This document shows, piece by piece, positions 1 to 9,102 of a DNA stretch of 34,645 nucleotides (the first letter of the stretch is position 1; every line of letters starts with the position of its first letter). The notes under the pieces were generated by a model, which was not told where the DNA came from, did not search any database, and worked only from the letters and a program-made list of their open reading frames with translations. Source of the stretch: Desulfovibrio sp. (GTDB lineage Bacteria; Desulfobacterota; Desulfovibrionia; Desulfovibrionales; Desulfovibrionaceae); the NCBI GenBank assembly GCA_031276785.1, contig JAISMK010000090.1, forward strand, positions 1 to 34,645, in the 5' to 3' direction. A program made the position numbers and the translations under genes.

Positions 1-2
1 TG

Positions 3-80
3 GCCCAATTCCGCCTCTGGACCGGGCGGGAACTGCCTTTGGACGAGGCCAGGCGCGTGGTGGAGGAAGCCTTGGCCTGA
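3..80 (+). CDS. C-terminal end of a CDS entering from the left (…AQFRLWTGRELPLDEARRVVEEALA*), product unknown
   Basis: Open frame from window start to TGA at 78-80; too short to assign a family. Confidence 0.45.
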   Translation, partial: AQFRLWTGRELPLDEARRVVEEALA

Positions 81-126
81 AGCCCAGGCCGCCTTCCCGG
101 CCAGGCGCGGTCCGGCGCACAGGGCG

Positions 127-1290
127 TCAGATGACTGGCCCCAGCGTATATATATCAACCGAGTGAAAATATTTTATTGTTTCATTTTTCGTCATCTCGC
201 CGCTCAGCACGGCCGCCAGTTTCGCCAAGGCCTCCTCGCCCACCTGCTCGATAGTTTTTTGCCCGTTGATGATGAGTCCCGCGTTTAGATCCATGTCATG
301 GCTCATGCGCTCATAGGTTTCCGGGTTGCCGCAGATCTTTATGACCGGCATGGAAGGGAATCCCTGCGGCGCGCCGCGTCCGGTGGAAAACAGCATGGCC
401 TGGGCGCCGCAGGCTGCCATACCGGTGAGGATTTCCGGCTCACGGCCCGGAGTATCCTTGATCCACAGACCTTTTTGGGTAGTGATCATTTCCGGGTATT
501 CCAGAATGCCCTGAATGGGGCGTGTTCCGGATTTGGCGATGGCTCCCAGGGATTTTTCCTCAATGGAGGAAAGCCCGCCCTCAATGTTGCCCGGCGTCGG
601 CTGGCCCTTGCGCATGTCGCAGCCCAGAGACTTGGCCCGTTTTTCCATGCGTTCCACGATCTCGTAAATCTTCTTTTCAATCTCCCGGTTGGCCGCGCGC
701 CGGGCCAGAATATGCTCCGCGCCGAGGAACTCCGTTGTTTCTCCAAATACCACCGTGGCTCCGGCATCCACCAATCTGTCAGCCACATAGCCGATGACGC
801 AGTTGGAGGCCATGCCGGAAGTCGTATCCGAGGCCCCGCACTTGATGGACATGATGGCCCTGGATATGTCCGCGTCCTCGCGCTGTTCGCCGGATATAGC
901 GATGCACAGCTTTTGAGCCAGATCAATGCCCGCGGCTATGGCCCGGCTTGCCCCGCCCAAATCCTGTATGCGGATGATCTCCACCGGTTTGCCCGTGGCC
1001 GCTACAGTCCTGACCAGCGACTCGTGGTCTGTGCCTTCACAACCAATGCTGACCACCAGCACTGCCCCCAGATTGGGACTGCAACCCAGGCCGATGAGGG
1101 TTTTGGTCACCTGCTCCAGATCCGGAGGGAGCTGGCAGCATCCCTGGTGGTGAAAAAAGCCGACGCACCCCTGCACTTGGCCGACTATGGCCTGAGCCAC
1201 ATCGTTGGCGCAAATAACACTGGGGATAACCCCCACAAGGTTTCTGGCCCCGACTTTGCCGTCGGCTCTGTAAAAGCCTTTGAATTTCAC
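127..1290 (-). CDS. UxaA-family (altronate dehydratase / SuyB-like) lyase, large subunit, copy 1
   Basis: VKFKGFYRADGKVGARN…FFHHQGCCQ…VVSIGCEG…IKCGASDTTSGMASN…GETTEFLGAEH. Start refined to GTG at 1290, preceded by GGAAGGAGA; the 509-aa ORF is over-extended upstream. Confidence 0.9.
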   Translation of the reverse strand: MKFKGFYRADGKVGARNLVGVIPSVICANDVAQAIVGQVQGCVGFFHHQGCCQLPPDLEQVTKTLIGLGCSPNLGAVLVVSIGCEGTDHESLVRTVAATGKPVEIIRIQDLGGASRAIAAGIDLAQKLCIAISGEQREDADISRAIMSIKCGASDTTSGMASNCVIGYVADRLVDAGATVVFGETTEFLGAEHILARRAANREIEKKIYEIVERMEKRAKSLGCDMRKGQPTPGNIEGGLSSIEEKSLGAIAKSGTRPIQGILEYPEMITTQKGLWIKDTPGREPEILTGMAACGAQAMLFSTGRGAPQGFPSMPVIKICGNPETYERMSHDMDLNAGLIINGQKTIEQVGEEALAKLAAVLSGEMTKNETIKYFHSVDIYTLGPVI

Positions 1291-1592
1291 TCTCCTTCCC
1301 CCCGCAGGTCGCCGCGGCCGCGCATGCTGTCCAGATTGTGGACATGAACGTAGCCGCCTTTGTTGATGTCTTTTGTGGCTACGCCGATTTCCTCTCCGTA
1401 TTTTAAGATCCGCTCTCCGGCGCGGATGGCGCGGACGGCGATCTTGTGGCCGTAGGGAACGGCCTCGCCCACGGCAACGCATTCGACGTTGCCCTTTTGG
1501 TCCCGAACCTCTACGATGGTGCCGGATTCTATGCCCTGGGCGAAGATAGTGGCCACGTTGTCGCGATCGTTGACTTTCAGAGCCAGTTTCAC
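1287..1592 (-). CDS. UxaA-family SAF-domain small subunit, copy 1 (SuyA-like)
   Basis: About 100 aa with SAF-type motifs VPYGHKIAVRAI…KYGEEIGVA…GGYVHVHN; overlaps the large subunit by GTGA. Confidence 0.88.
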   Translation of the reverse strand: MKLALKVNDRDNVATIFAQGIESGTIVEVRDQKGNVECVAVGEAVPYGHKIAVRAIRAGERILKYGEEIGVATKDINKGGYVHVHNLDSMRGRGDLRGEGE

Positions 1593-2890
1593 CCCTGTTC
1601 CTCCCTGATTTCCGCCCTGACGGCCAGCACCGCCGCGCCGTCAGGGATAACGACAAGTTGCGCGTTTTCGCCTTTAATTTCGTAGGCCGCGGACAGGGCC
1701 TCCTCCGGGCTGGAGGCCGGGATCATGTTGGCTCTGCGCACCAATTCAGGATCCAGAAAGGTGCTGACCAGGATGATCTTGTGCTTTTTCAGGATGCGCG
1801 CATAAATCTGGGCGCACCACTGTTCCGGTATGGTCTCCTTGGGCGGAATTCCTGATAGTTTCGCCTCTATTTCCTCCGCCGTTCCCGCCGTTATGAGCTT
1901 TTCGAAATATTCTCCGCCCATGCCGTCGCAGCAGGAGGCGCACATTATTATGACTGCGCCGGGCGCGGCGCAGGCCTCGGCGGTGGAGACGGCCTTGGGC
2001 GTCTGGTAGAGGTTCTGATCCAAAGGATAACCGCCGTTGGAAGTAACCACTATGTCCCCCGCAATCCCGGCCGGGCACAGGGAAAGCTCCCGGAGAAAGC
2101 CGCAGCCGGCCTCATGCGCGTTTTCAATGTCGCCCGCAAAGGCCGCGATGATTTTCTTGTCCGCGTCCAGGGCCACATTTAAGGTAAATGCGGTGTTAAT
2201 CTTGCGGGCCGCGACAAGCATGTCCTCGTGGATGGGATTGCCCTTCATGACCCCGGCCACGGCGTACGGATGGGCAATGGCCTTGAAGGAATGATTCTCG
2301 TTGACTGTTTCCTGCGAGCAGATGCCGGGCAATATGCTTTTGCGCCCTCCGGAGAAGCCCGCGAAAAAGTGCGGCTCAATAAATCCTTCAGTTAACAAGA
2401 GATCACACTGCCTGGCCAGTTTATGTACTCTGAAATCCGCGCCCGAGGGCAGTTTGCAGATGTATACAAAATCTTCAGGCTTGAAGGCATCGTTGACCAC
2501 GATTTTTTCATTGTTCACGATGGCGTCGCCGAACATGCGCCGCTGCTCTTCCACCGTAGTCGGACGATGCAGGCCGGTGGCGATGAGTATGGTGATGTCC
2601 GCCGCGGGGTTGCCGGCTCTGATCTCCGCCAGAAGAGCGGGCAGGGTGATTTTGCTGGGGACGGAGCGCGTGTGGTCGCTTGTGACCAGCACCACCTTGT
2701 TTTTGCCCCTGGCCAGTTCGCATAGTCCGGGCGTTCCTATGGGGGCTTCCAAGGCCTCACGCACAATCTGCGCCTCCGGCCTGCCGGGTTTGTAACTGTG
2801 AATTTTAGCGGTGATGACCGCCTTCAGATTTTTTTCCTCCAGGCGCAGATCAAGAAAACCTGTATGATAGGGGATAGGAATTACTTTCAT
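1589..2890 (-). CDS. LarA-family nickel-pincer-nucleotide-dependent 2-hydroxyacid racemase/epimerase
   Basis: Motifs SDHTRSVP, ATGLHRPTTVEEQ, EPHFFAGFSGGRKSILPG, NENHSF match LarA active-site regions; ATGA overlap with the downstream small subunit. Confidence 0.88.
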   Translation of the reverse strand: MKVIPIPYHTGFLDLRLEEKNLKAVITAKIHSYKPGRPEAQIVREALEAPIGTPGLCELARGKNKVVLVTSDHTRSVPSKITLPALLAEIRAGNPAADITILIATGLHRPTTVEEQRRMFGDAIVNNEKIVVNDAFKPEDFVYICKLPSGADFRVHKLARQCDLLLTEGFIEPHFFAGFSGGRKSILPGICSQETVNENHSFKAIAHPYAVAGVMKGNPIHEDMLVAARKINTAFTLNVALDADKKIIAAFAGDIENAHEAGCGFLRELSLCPAGIAGDIVVTSNGGYPLDQNLYQTPKAVSTAEACAAPGAVIIMCASCCDGMGGEYFEKLITAGTAEEIEAKLSGIPPKETIPEQWCAQIYARILKKHKIILVSTFLDPELVRRANMIPASSPEEALSAAYEIKGENAQLVVIPDGAAVLAVRAEIREEQG

Positions 2891-2941
2891 AAAATTTATC
2901 CCGGCAATCCCGAACTTCAGCCCGGGCAGGAACGGGCATAT

Positions 2942-3030
2942 AGAGCAGTTTAACTTTTAAAAGTTGGACTGCCCTGCAAGGATTCGCAGGTCAATCCTTG
3001 CCGACAACTTTTTCAAAGTCAAATTGCCCT
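2942..3030 (+). repeat. Composite palindromic element: modules A-B plus a half A
   Basis: AGAGCAGTTTAACTTTTAAAAGTTGGACTGCCCT + GCAAGGATTCGCAGGTCAATCCTTGC + AACTTTTTCAAAGTCAAATTGCCCT. Confidence 0.8.
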
Positions 3031-3066
3031 GACCGCATTTTTCCTGGTTATGTCTATAAAAGGAAC

Positions 3067-4305
3067 TTATAAAAAAGGCAAAAGGCGTCCTTCTTTGTCA
3101 AAACACGGCTTCTGCCCCTTGCGGTCTATTTTGAAATTCCCGCCAGGCAGACTTTCCAGAGCCTTTGCCGTGGCCCAGAAGCGTTCCAGTTTCAGGGTAT
3201 TTATGATGCGGGCCATGGCCGCGTTGTTTCTATCCGGCAGGCTGTTTAGTATGGTTTCCAGCACTGCCTTGTCGTCCTCCATATACATGGGAATGCGGCA
3301 CGAGCGGAAATACCCGGAGGTCAGAGAGTTGACGAAGGTGGCCTTGACGTCAATCTTACGCAGCAAGCGCTCGGATATGATATCCATGAATCCGATGCCG
3401 GTCGCATTGCCGTGCGAAGCATCAGTTAAATCCAGCGCCGCATGGACCTGATAGTCCGGCACACGCGGTCCGCCATCGCGCCGCCATTTCCCGATGACGT
3501 TCAGGTCTGCGCCAGACCCGCTGATGTTCTTGCCGATCTCGTCCAGGATCAGAGCGTCCAGAATAAGAAAAGGTAAACGCGCCAACTTTTTTTTGGCCAA
3601 AACCAGCAGTTCCCTGTCCGTACTGACAAAGTCCTCCGGTTTCACCACGCGCAGTTCGCAGATGCGGTCGTAGGCGTTTTCCACCACGGCCACCCCGCAA
3701 AGAAAGGGGACAACCTGGATTACGGCTTCGGCGGAAGGCAGCAGAACGCGTGTGATGTCGTGGCGGTGATATTCCAGCGCGCCCGTGTCTTTGGCGCAAC
3801 CTATGACGATCATTTTGCACAGGCCGGACTGAATATCTCCAGTTAGCACGGTGTGCTCCTTGACCCGGCACACCGGCACAACATAGTCCGCGGCCAGCGC
3901 GTCAGAAGAAAAGCGCGCTGTAGGGCCATCCGGAATCTTTTTAATGTCCGTGACCGCCAGGCTTGAGATCACCTCGACGCCCATGCTTGCTTCCGTCACC
4001 CCCAAATCGCGCAAAATCCGGATCTGGCCCTCCGGCGTGGCTCCGCCATGGGAACCCATGGCCGGGACAATAAAGGGTTCAAGGCTCAGGGCTTGCAGCG
4101 CGTCCAGAGTCGCCCGCACCAGCTTGGGCAGTGAGGCGATCCCCCGTGAACCCACGCATACGGCTACGCTTCCGTTGTTTTTCAAGGATGCGCCGGACGG
4201 AAAAAGCGCGCGGAAACCATCCGCCACCGCCTTGCCGGGGTCATCCAGACAGGCCGAATCAAAAGACTGATCCACGCCGAAAAAAAATGGGAGGCAGGCG
4301 TTCAT
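3067..4305 (-). CDS. Second, divergent LarA-superfamily (DUF2088-like) protein
   Basis: MGSHGGATPEGQ aligns by eye to the LarA GLHRPTTVEEQ motif; KEHTVLTGDIQSGLCKMIVIGCAKDTGALEYH keeps His/Lys/His spacing; start refined to ATG 4303-4305, overlapping the tctA stop. Confidence 0.75.
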   Translation of the reverse strand: MNACLPFFFGVDQSFDSACLDDPGKAVADGFRALFPSGASLKNNGSVAVCVGSRGIASLPKLVRATLDALQALSLEPFIVPAMGSHGGATPEGQIRILRDLGVTEASMGVEVISSLAVTDIKKIPDGPTARFSSDALAADYVVPVCRVKEHTVLTGDIQSGLCKMIVIGCAKDTGALEYHRHDITRVLLPSAEAVIQVVPFLCGVAVVENAYDRICELRVVKPEDFVSTDRELLVLAKKKLARLPFLILDALILDEIGKNISGSGADLNVIGKWRRDGGPRVPDYQVHAALDLTDASHGNATGIGFMDIISERLLRKIDVKATFVNSLTSGYFRSCRIPMYMEDDKAVLETILNSLPDRNNAAMARIINTLKLERFWATAKALESLPGGNFKIDRKGQKPCFDKEGRLLPFL

Positions 4306-5795
4306 GGAACTGTTTTTTTCTTGGCCTGGCGCGCTGAATAGAGCGCTGTGGCTACTGAAAGGACCGCAACGGCCAGAAAGATCAGAGCAATGGGGCGATC
4401 CAGATATCCGGCCAGACTGTCGCCGCCCAGAGCATAGCTGCCGCGGAATTCGCTCTCCGCCATTCCGCCCAGAATGAGGCCCAGCACCAGCGGCAACAGA
4501 GGGAATCCGGTCCATTTCATGAAGAAACCGAGCAGGCCCATGCCGAAAAAGACCCACACATCCACCATATTGCTGTTCAGGGCGTAGCAGCCCATGACGC
4601 AGAGCACGATGATGACCGGGTAGAGGATGGCCTGGGGCACGGCCAGGGCCTTGATCAGCACCCGGATGAAACCCATCTGGATGAGCAGCATATACATGGT
4701 GCTGACAAGGTAGGAAACCACCACCACGGCCATGAGGTCGGGGTGATCGCGTATAAGCAGCGGCCCCGGCTGTATGCCGTGAATCATGAAGGCCCCTATC
4801 ATCATCATGGTGGTGGCGTCACCGGGTATCCCCAAGGTCATGAGCGGGATGAGCGCCCCGCCGACGGAGGCGTTGTTGGCGGTTTCCGAGGCGATGATGC
4901 CATTGGGATTCCCCGTGCCGAAGCTTTCAGGGTTCTTGGAGGCATACTTGGCCTGTGAGTAGGCCACGATATTGGAAAGACCCGATCCTGTGCCTGGCAG
5001 AATGCCGATGCCGATGCCGATCAGCGCGGACCGGACCATATTCCACAGAGAATTTTTGAAATTTATGGCTACGCGCAGAAATTCCCCCAAGGTGAAGGTT
5101 CCGCTCAGAATCTTCACAGGTTTTTTAAGGCTCTGTAAATCGTCCAGAATTTGGGAGACGGCGAACATGCCGATAAGCACGGGCATGACGGAAAAACCCG
5201 ATTGCAGCCAATTCGTGCCGAAAGTGAATCGCGGCAGGCCGTCCGTTGAGCTTAAACCCACGGTGGAGAGAAAAAGGCCCAGGCAGGCGGAAATGAACCC
5301 TTTGACCAGCGCGCCCCGCGCGATGGAGATGATGCAGGTCAGGGTAAAGACTACCAGGGCGAAATACTCGTAAGGGCCGAAGCGCAGGGCAAAGCGCCCC
5401 AACGCCGGAGCCAGGGAGATCAGGGCGAAAAAGCCGAGAATGCTGCCGCAGAAGGAGGCGAACACGCCATAGGCCAGAGCCTTGCCCGCCTCCCCCCTCT
5501 TGGCCATGGGGTAGGCATCGAAGGTTGTGGCCACTGCGGACGGCGTGCCGGGGATGTTCAAAAGCGTGGCCGAGACCAGTCCTCCGGAAATGGCCCCCAG
5601 GTATACGGAAACAAGCAGCGCCAGGCCCAGTTTAGCGTCCATGCCGTAAGTGACGGGCACAAGCAGGGCCACGGCCATGGCGCTGGTCAACCCTGGTATG
5701 GCCCCGATTATGAGGCCTCCGAACACCCCCGCCAGCATGATCAGCATGGTCAGCGGATGTAAGACAAACAAGGTTCCGTCCAAATCAAGAAACAT
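4302..5795 (-). CDS. tctA: Tripartite tricarboxylate transporter, large membrane subunit TctA-like
   Basis: About 497-aa membrane protein; GAIPGLTSAMAVALLVPVTYGMD, GILPGTGSGLSNIVAYSQAK, GETANNASVGGALIPLMTLGIPGD-type TctA signatures. Confidence 0.93.
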   Translation of the reverse strand: MFLDLDGTLFVLHPLTMLIMLAGVFGGLIIGAIPGLTSAMAVALLVPVTYGMDAKLGLALLVSVYLGAISGGLVSATLLNIPGTPSAVATTFDAYPMAKRGEAGKALAYGVFASFCGSILGFFALISLAPALGRFALRFGPYEYFALVVFTLTCIISIARGALVKGFISACLGLFLSTVGLSSTDGLPRFTFGTNWLQSGFSVMPVLIGMFAVSQILDDLQSLKKPVKILSGTFTLGEFLRVAINFKNSLWNMVRSALIGIGIGILPGTGSGLSNIVAYSQAKYASKNPESFGTGNPNGIIASETANNASVGGALIPLMTLGIPGDATTMMMIGAFMIHGIQPGPLLIRDHPDLMAVVVVSYLVSTMYMLLIQMGFIRVLIKALAVPQAILYPVIIVLCVMGCYALNSNMVDVWVFFGMGLLGFFMKWTGFPLLPLVLGLILGGMAESEFRGSYALGGDSLAGYLDRPIALIFLAVAVLSVATALYSARQAKKKTVP

Positions 5796-5805
5796 GGCCT
5801 TATCC

Positions 5806-6264
5806 TCAGGGTAGGAAAAGGTTGAGCAGATCGGAAAAAATATACTGTAGCCCGAAGGTGATGGCCACGGCGATTATGGCGTATTGGGTGCAGTTTTTGA
5901 GTGTGCGCTCTCCCATAAGAAGCATGCTCGGCATCAGGAAAAGGAGGGTGGCGGTCGCGTAGCCCAGTACGGGGATGACCATGATGTAAGCCAAGGTCAG
6001 GGCCACAAGGCAGAACCGGTAGAAAAAAGTTTTTTTGTCCAGAGGTTCGGCGGCGGGCCTTGCGGCCTGTTGAAAGCCGATGTTGACCAGAATCAGGAAC
6101 ATAGCGCCCAGAGCCACGCAGATGAGCAGGATGCGGGGAAAAAACGTCGGTCCAAGGGCAAAATCCAGTCCGCTGGATATGGAGTAGCTGCTGCGGTACA
6201 TAACTCCTGAGAATACCAACAGGAGGATGCCAGCGAAAAAATCCTTTTTATTGCGAATCGCCAT
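5806..6264 (-). CDS. tctB: Tripartite tricarboxylate transporter, small membrane subunit TctB-like
   Basis: 152 aa, four hydrophobic stretches, directly upstream of tctA. Confidence 0.85.
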   Translation of the reverse strand: MAIRNKKDFFAGILLLVFSGVMYRSSYSISSGLDFALGPTFFPRILLICVALGAMFLILVNIGFQQAARPAAEPLDKKTFFYRFCLVALTLAYIMVIPVLGYATATLLFLMPSMLLMGERTLKNCTQYAIIAVAITFGLQYIFSDLLNLFLP

Positions 6265-6384
6265 GTGCTGTCTCCGCGTGGTTTTCCGGCCATGCCCGCC
6301 TGTTTTGCCGGATAAACGGGCAGGCAGGGCCGGAAGACAACGTCTTGCTTTATGGATTTACGTCGCCGTAGGAGAAAGGGCTTT

Positions 6385-7335
6385 TTACTTGATCAGGTTA
6401 TACTTCTTGATCAAGGATTCATAGAGAGTGGCGGCCTCGGTCCAGATCTTCACAGTGGACTCCCTGTCCTTGAAATCCGGCGTGAAACTCTGCGCTTCAA
6501 GAGCCTTGATGGTTTCCGGGTCTTTCATTACTTTCTGAAAGGCCTCGGCCAGGATCTCCCTGACCTCATCCGGAGTCCCCTTGGTGGTGAACACCGCGCA
6601 AAGATAATCGTATGTGACGTTCACGCCCTGTTCGATAAGGGTGGGAACATCTTTGGCGAATTGAGAACGCTGGCTGTTGACCATGGCCACCGGCCTGATA
6701 TCGCCGGACTTGATATATGGCTCGGCCGCGGCGTAGCTTACACAGGTCACATCGCAATTGCCGCCCAGCATGCTGACCACGCGGGCCTTATCTCCGGGCG
6801 AGGGGACCAGGATAACCTTCAGATCGACGCCCAGGCTCTCGGCCATGGCCAGGTAAGCGAAGTGAGAGACTCCGTTCAGGGCGATGGACCAGCGCACTGT
6901 GCCCGGCGCCTTCTTGATGGCCTCAAACACGTCCCCGGCATTCTTGAAGGGACTGTCTTTGGGCACAATCATAACCATATCGGAGCGCACCACCGTGCAA
7001 ACAGGCTCCAGATCATTCCAGCGGAAATCGCTTTTTGTCACAATGGGGGCCACGGCTAGGTTGCCGGGGTGTTCCCAGAGCAGAGTGTAGCCGTCAGGAC
7101 GGGCGTTGAGTACCTGGCGCGCGCCGTTAAGGCCCAGAGCGCCGGTCAGGTTCGTTATAACCAGAGGCTGGGGCAGATATTTTTTCATTTTGTCGGCCAC
7201 AATCCGGGCGGAAATATCACTGCTGCCGCCAGGCCCCCAGGGGATGACCACCTGAATGCTTTTTTCCGGATAAGCCGCAAAGGCGGAGGAGGCCATAACC
7301 AGAAACGCCAGGGCGGCTACAATAATCTTGCGCAT
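6385..7335 (-). CDS. tctC: Tripartite tricarboxylate transporter substrate-binding protein TctC-like
   Basis: Signal peptide MRKIIVAALAFLVMASSAFA then YPEKSIQVVIPWGPGGSSDISAR; start refined to ATG 7335 with AAGGAGAG upstream. Confidence 0.92.
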   Translation of the reverse strand: MRKIIVAALAFLVMASSAFAAYPEKSIQVVIPWGPGGSSDISARIVADKMKKYLPQPLVITNLTGALGLNGARQVLNARPDGYTLLWEHPGNLAVAPIVTKSDFRWNDLEPVCTVVRSDMVMIVPKDSPFKNAGDVFEAIKKAPGTVRWSIALNGVSHFAYLAMAESLGVDLKVILVPSPGDKARVVSMLGGNCDVTCVSYAAAEPYIKSGDIRPVAMVNSQRSQFAKDVPTLIEQGVNVTYDYLCAVFTTKGTPDEVREILAEAFQKVMKDPETIKALEAQSFTPDFKDRESTVKIWTEAATLYESLIKKYNLIK

Positions 7336-7415
7336 TGTTCTCTCCTTGTTAATTGTAAGCTGTTGCAAAATACAGATCATTTATAAAGCGCAGAATTTTT
7401 CCGGAAGCGACCGCC

Positions 7416-7450
7416 AGAGCAGTTCAACTTTTTCAAAGTCAAACTGCTCT
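7416..7450. repeat. Module A palindrome at the stop of UxaA large subunit 2
   Basis: AGAGCAGTTCAACTTTTTCAAAGTCAAACTGCTCT. Confidence 0.85.
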
Positions 7451-8648
7451 AAAAACACGCTCCCCGCAAATATACCTCCACAACTTCTTCAATGTTCAAA
7501 GTTTCTCCCTTGGTCAATTCCCCGCCTGCTATCTTGCACACTTTTTCACACAGAACATTACCTATGTGGCTGATTGGTCTGCGTTCAGTCAATATGCCGG
7601 CGGCGGAAAAATCCATGTCCTCTCCGGTATTTTCAAAAGTTCGAGGGTTGCCTGTCATAAAGATCGTTGGGGCCACGACCCCGGCATTGGCCGTAGGCAT
7701 CATCTGTCCTTTGCCGAAACTTCCGCCGCCCACCTGAAAGATGTTCAGCACGGACCCGGCCGCCGCAAAACCTAAAAACAGAACAGACGAGGACATCCAG
7801 GAATCCATGAAGTGCAGGCCCCTGCTTTTGGGACTTTCCGCATAGCGCAAACATTGGCCAAGAGGTCTCCTGCCCGCTTTGGCGATGGCTCCCAGGGATT
7901 TTTCCTCCAAGGTGCTGAGGCCGGCGGCAATGTTGGCGGGTATGGGGTTTATGGTCCGGATGTCCTTGCCCAGGGCTTTCGCTTCGTCTTCCACCCGCTG
8001 CACGGCGGCGAGAAACTTCGCCGCCTCGCAGGGAGAGGTGAAGCGCTTGCTCAGCAGATGCTCCGCGCCGATAACTTCGGTGGTTTCCGAAAATACGGCC
8101 GTGCCTCCGGCGTCCACAACGCTGTCGAAAAGATGCCCGACGGCGGGGTTGCCGGCCATGCCGGAACTGGCGTCGGAATATCCGCATTTGACCGCCAGGA
8201 AAAGATCGCCCAAGCCCGCCCGGACCCGCTCCGCCCGGCTGGCCGCAATGAGCAGGTTGCGGGCTTTGCGCACTCCTGCGCCCAAGGCCGCGTCAAAGCC
8301 TCCGCATTCATCCATGAACAAAGTTTCCAAGGGTTTGCCGCTTCCAGCGATTTCTCCCACGAAAGCGTCATAAAAGAATTCTTCATGGCTGCCGTCGCGC
8401 TTTGCGCCGACCACCAGCACTGCGCCCACATTGGGATTGTTGCCGAGACCCGTAAGGGTGCGGGCAATGGCGGCGCGGTCGTCAGCGCCGCGTCCGTTCT
8501 CGTTGGTGGCGACGAAACATTTGGCGCCCTGCACCGACTTGCTGATGAGCGCTCCGAGATTGGCGGCGTTTCGCCCGTTGGCGATGATGAGCGTGTGGTT
8601 GCGTATACCGACTCTGCCGTCAGGGCGTTTATATCCGAGAAAATTCAT
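7449..8648 (-). CDS. UxaA-family lyase large subunit, copy 2 (diverged at conserved motifs)
   Basis: MNFLGYKRPDGRVGIRNHTLI…NNPNVGAVLVVG…VKCGYSDASSGMAGNPAVG…TTEVIGAEHLL…GNPRTFENTGEDMDFSA. Confidence 0.88.
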   Translation of the reverse strand: MNFLGYKRPDGRVGIRNHTLIIANGRNAANLGALISKSVQGAKCFVATNENGRGADDRAAIARTLTGLGNNPNVGAVLVVGAKRDGSHEEFFYDAFVGEIAGSGKPLETLFMDECGGFDAALGAGVRKARNLLIAASRAERVRAGLGDLFLAVKCGYSDASSGMAGNPAVGHLFDSVVDAGGTAVFSETTEVIGAEHLLSKRFTSPCEAAKFLAAVQRVEDEAKALGKDIRTINPIPANIAAGLSTLEEKSLGAIAKAGRRPLGQCLRYAESPKSRGLHFMDSWMSSSVLFLGFAAAGSVLNIFQVGGGSFGKGQMMPTANAGVVAPTIFMTGNPRTFENTGEDMDFSAAGILTERRPISHIGNVLCEKVCKIAGGELTKGETLNIEEVVEVYLRGACF

Positions 8649-8759
8649 ATAATTATCAGCGCGGAATCTCCGTTCTTCAAAGCGGAGAGGAAGCGCCGCC
8701 TCCGGGTTGTCTGTTTATCTGGCTGAAGAACAAGCAGGCCATGAACTCGCTGAATTTTC

Positions 8760-9047
8760 TTATTCAAGGTCGCCGCGCCCGCGTTTGCCCATAATATTAT
8801 GGACATGCACACATTCTCCCTCATTGATATCTCTGGAAGCGATACCGATTGGTTCCGCATACTTGACGACGTCTTCACCCTTGGGGATTTTCCGCACCGC
8901 GATCTTGAATCCGTAAGGCACCTCGGTTTGGCAGGAGACGCTGTGTTCCTTGCCGTCCAATTCGTATATGGCTGTTTGGAGGGGTTTCAAGTCCACAATG
9001 GCGTTGCCGACGTTATCCGCCACGTTCATGACGATGACCGAGATCAT
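8760..9047 (-). CDS. UxaA-family SAF-domain small subunit, copy 2
   Basis: 95 aa; VPYGFKIAVRKIPKGEDVVKYAEPIGIASRDINEGECVHVHN; GGAG upstream of ATG. Confidence 0.87.
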   Translation of the reverse strand: MISVIVMNVADNVGNAIVDLKPLQTAIYELDGKEHSVSCQTEVPYGFKIAVRKIPKGEDVVKYAEPIGIASRDINEGECVHVHNIMGKRGRGDLE

Positions 9048-9065
9048 GCCGCTCCTTTTTTATTT

Positions 9066-9098
9066 GAGGGCGGGAGGCGCTTCGCGCCGCCCGCCCTC
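9066..9098. promoter_or_regulatory. GC-rich hairpin in the presumed 5' leader of the uxaA/tct/larA operon
   Basis: GAGGGCGGGAGGCGC-TTC-GCGCCGCCCGCCCTC, 14/15 pairs, about 20 nt upstream of the first start codon. Confidence 0.55.
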
Positions 9099-9102
9099 CG
9101 GG

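Noticed and set aside
298-1347. Long plus-strand ORF opposite UxaA large subunit 1
   Set aside because: Antisense shadow of a well-supported CDS; no recognisable motifs and His/Gly/Arg-rich composition
1291-1656. N-terminal extension of the 509-aa UxaA ORF
   Set aside because: Arg-rich non-native sequence overlapping the SAF subunit gene; GTG at 1290 with a Shine-Dalgarno-like site is the better start
9066-9098. Leader hairpin as a Rho-independent terminator
   Set aside because: No T-run follows it on the strand of the adjacent genes, and it lies upstream of a start codon
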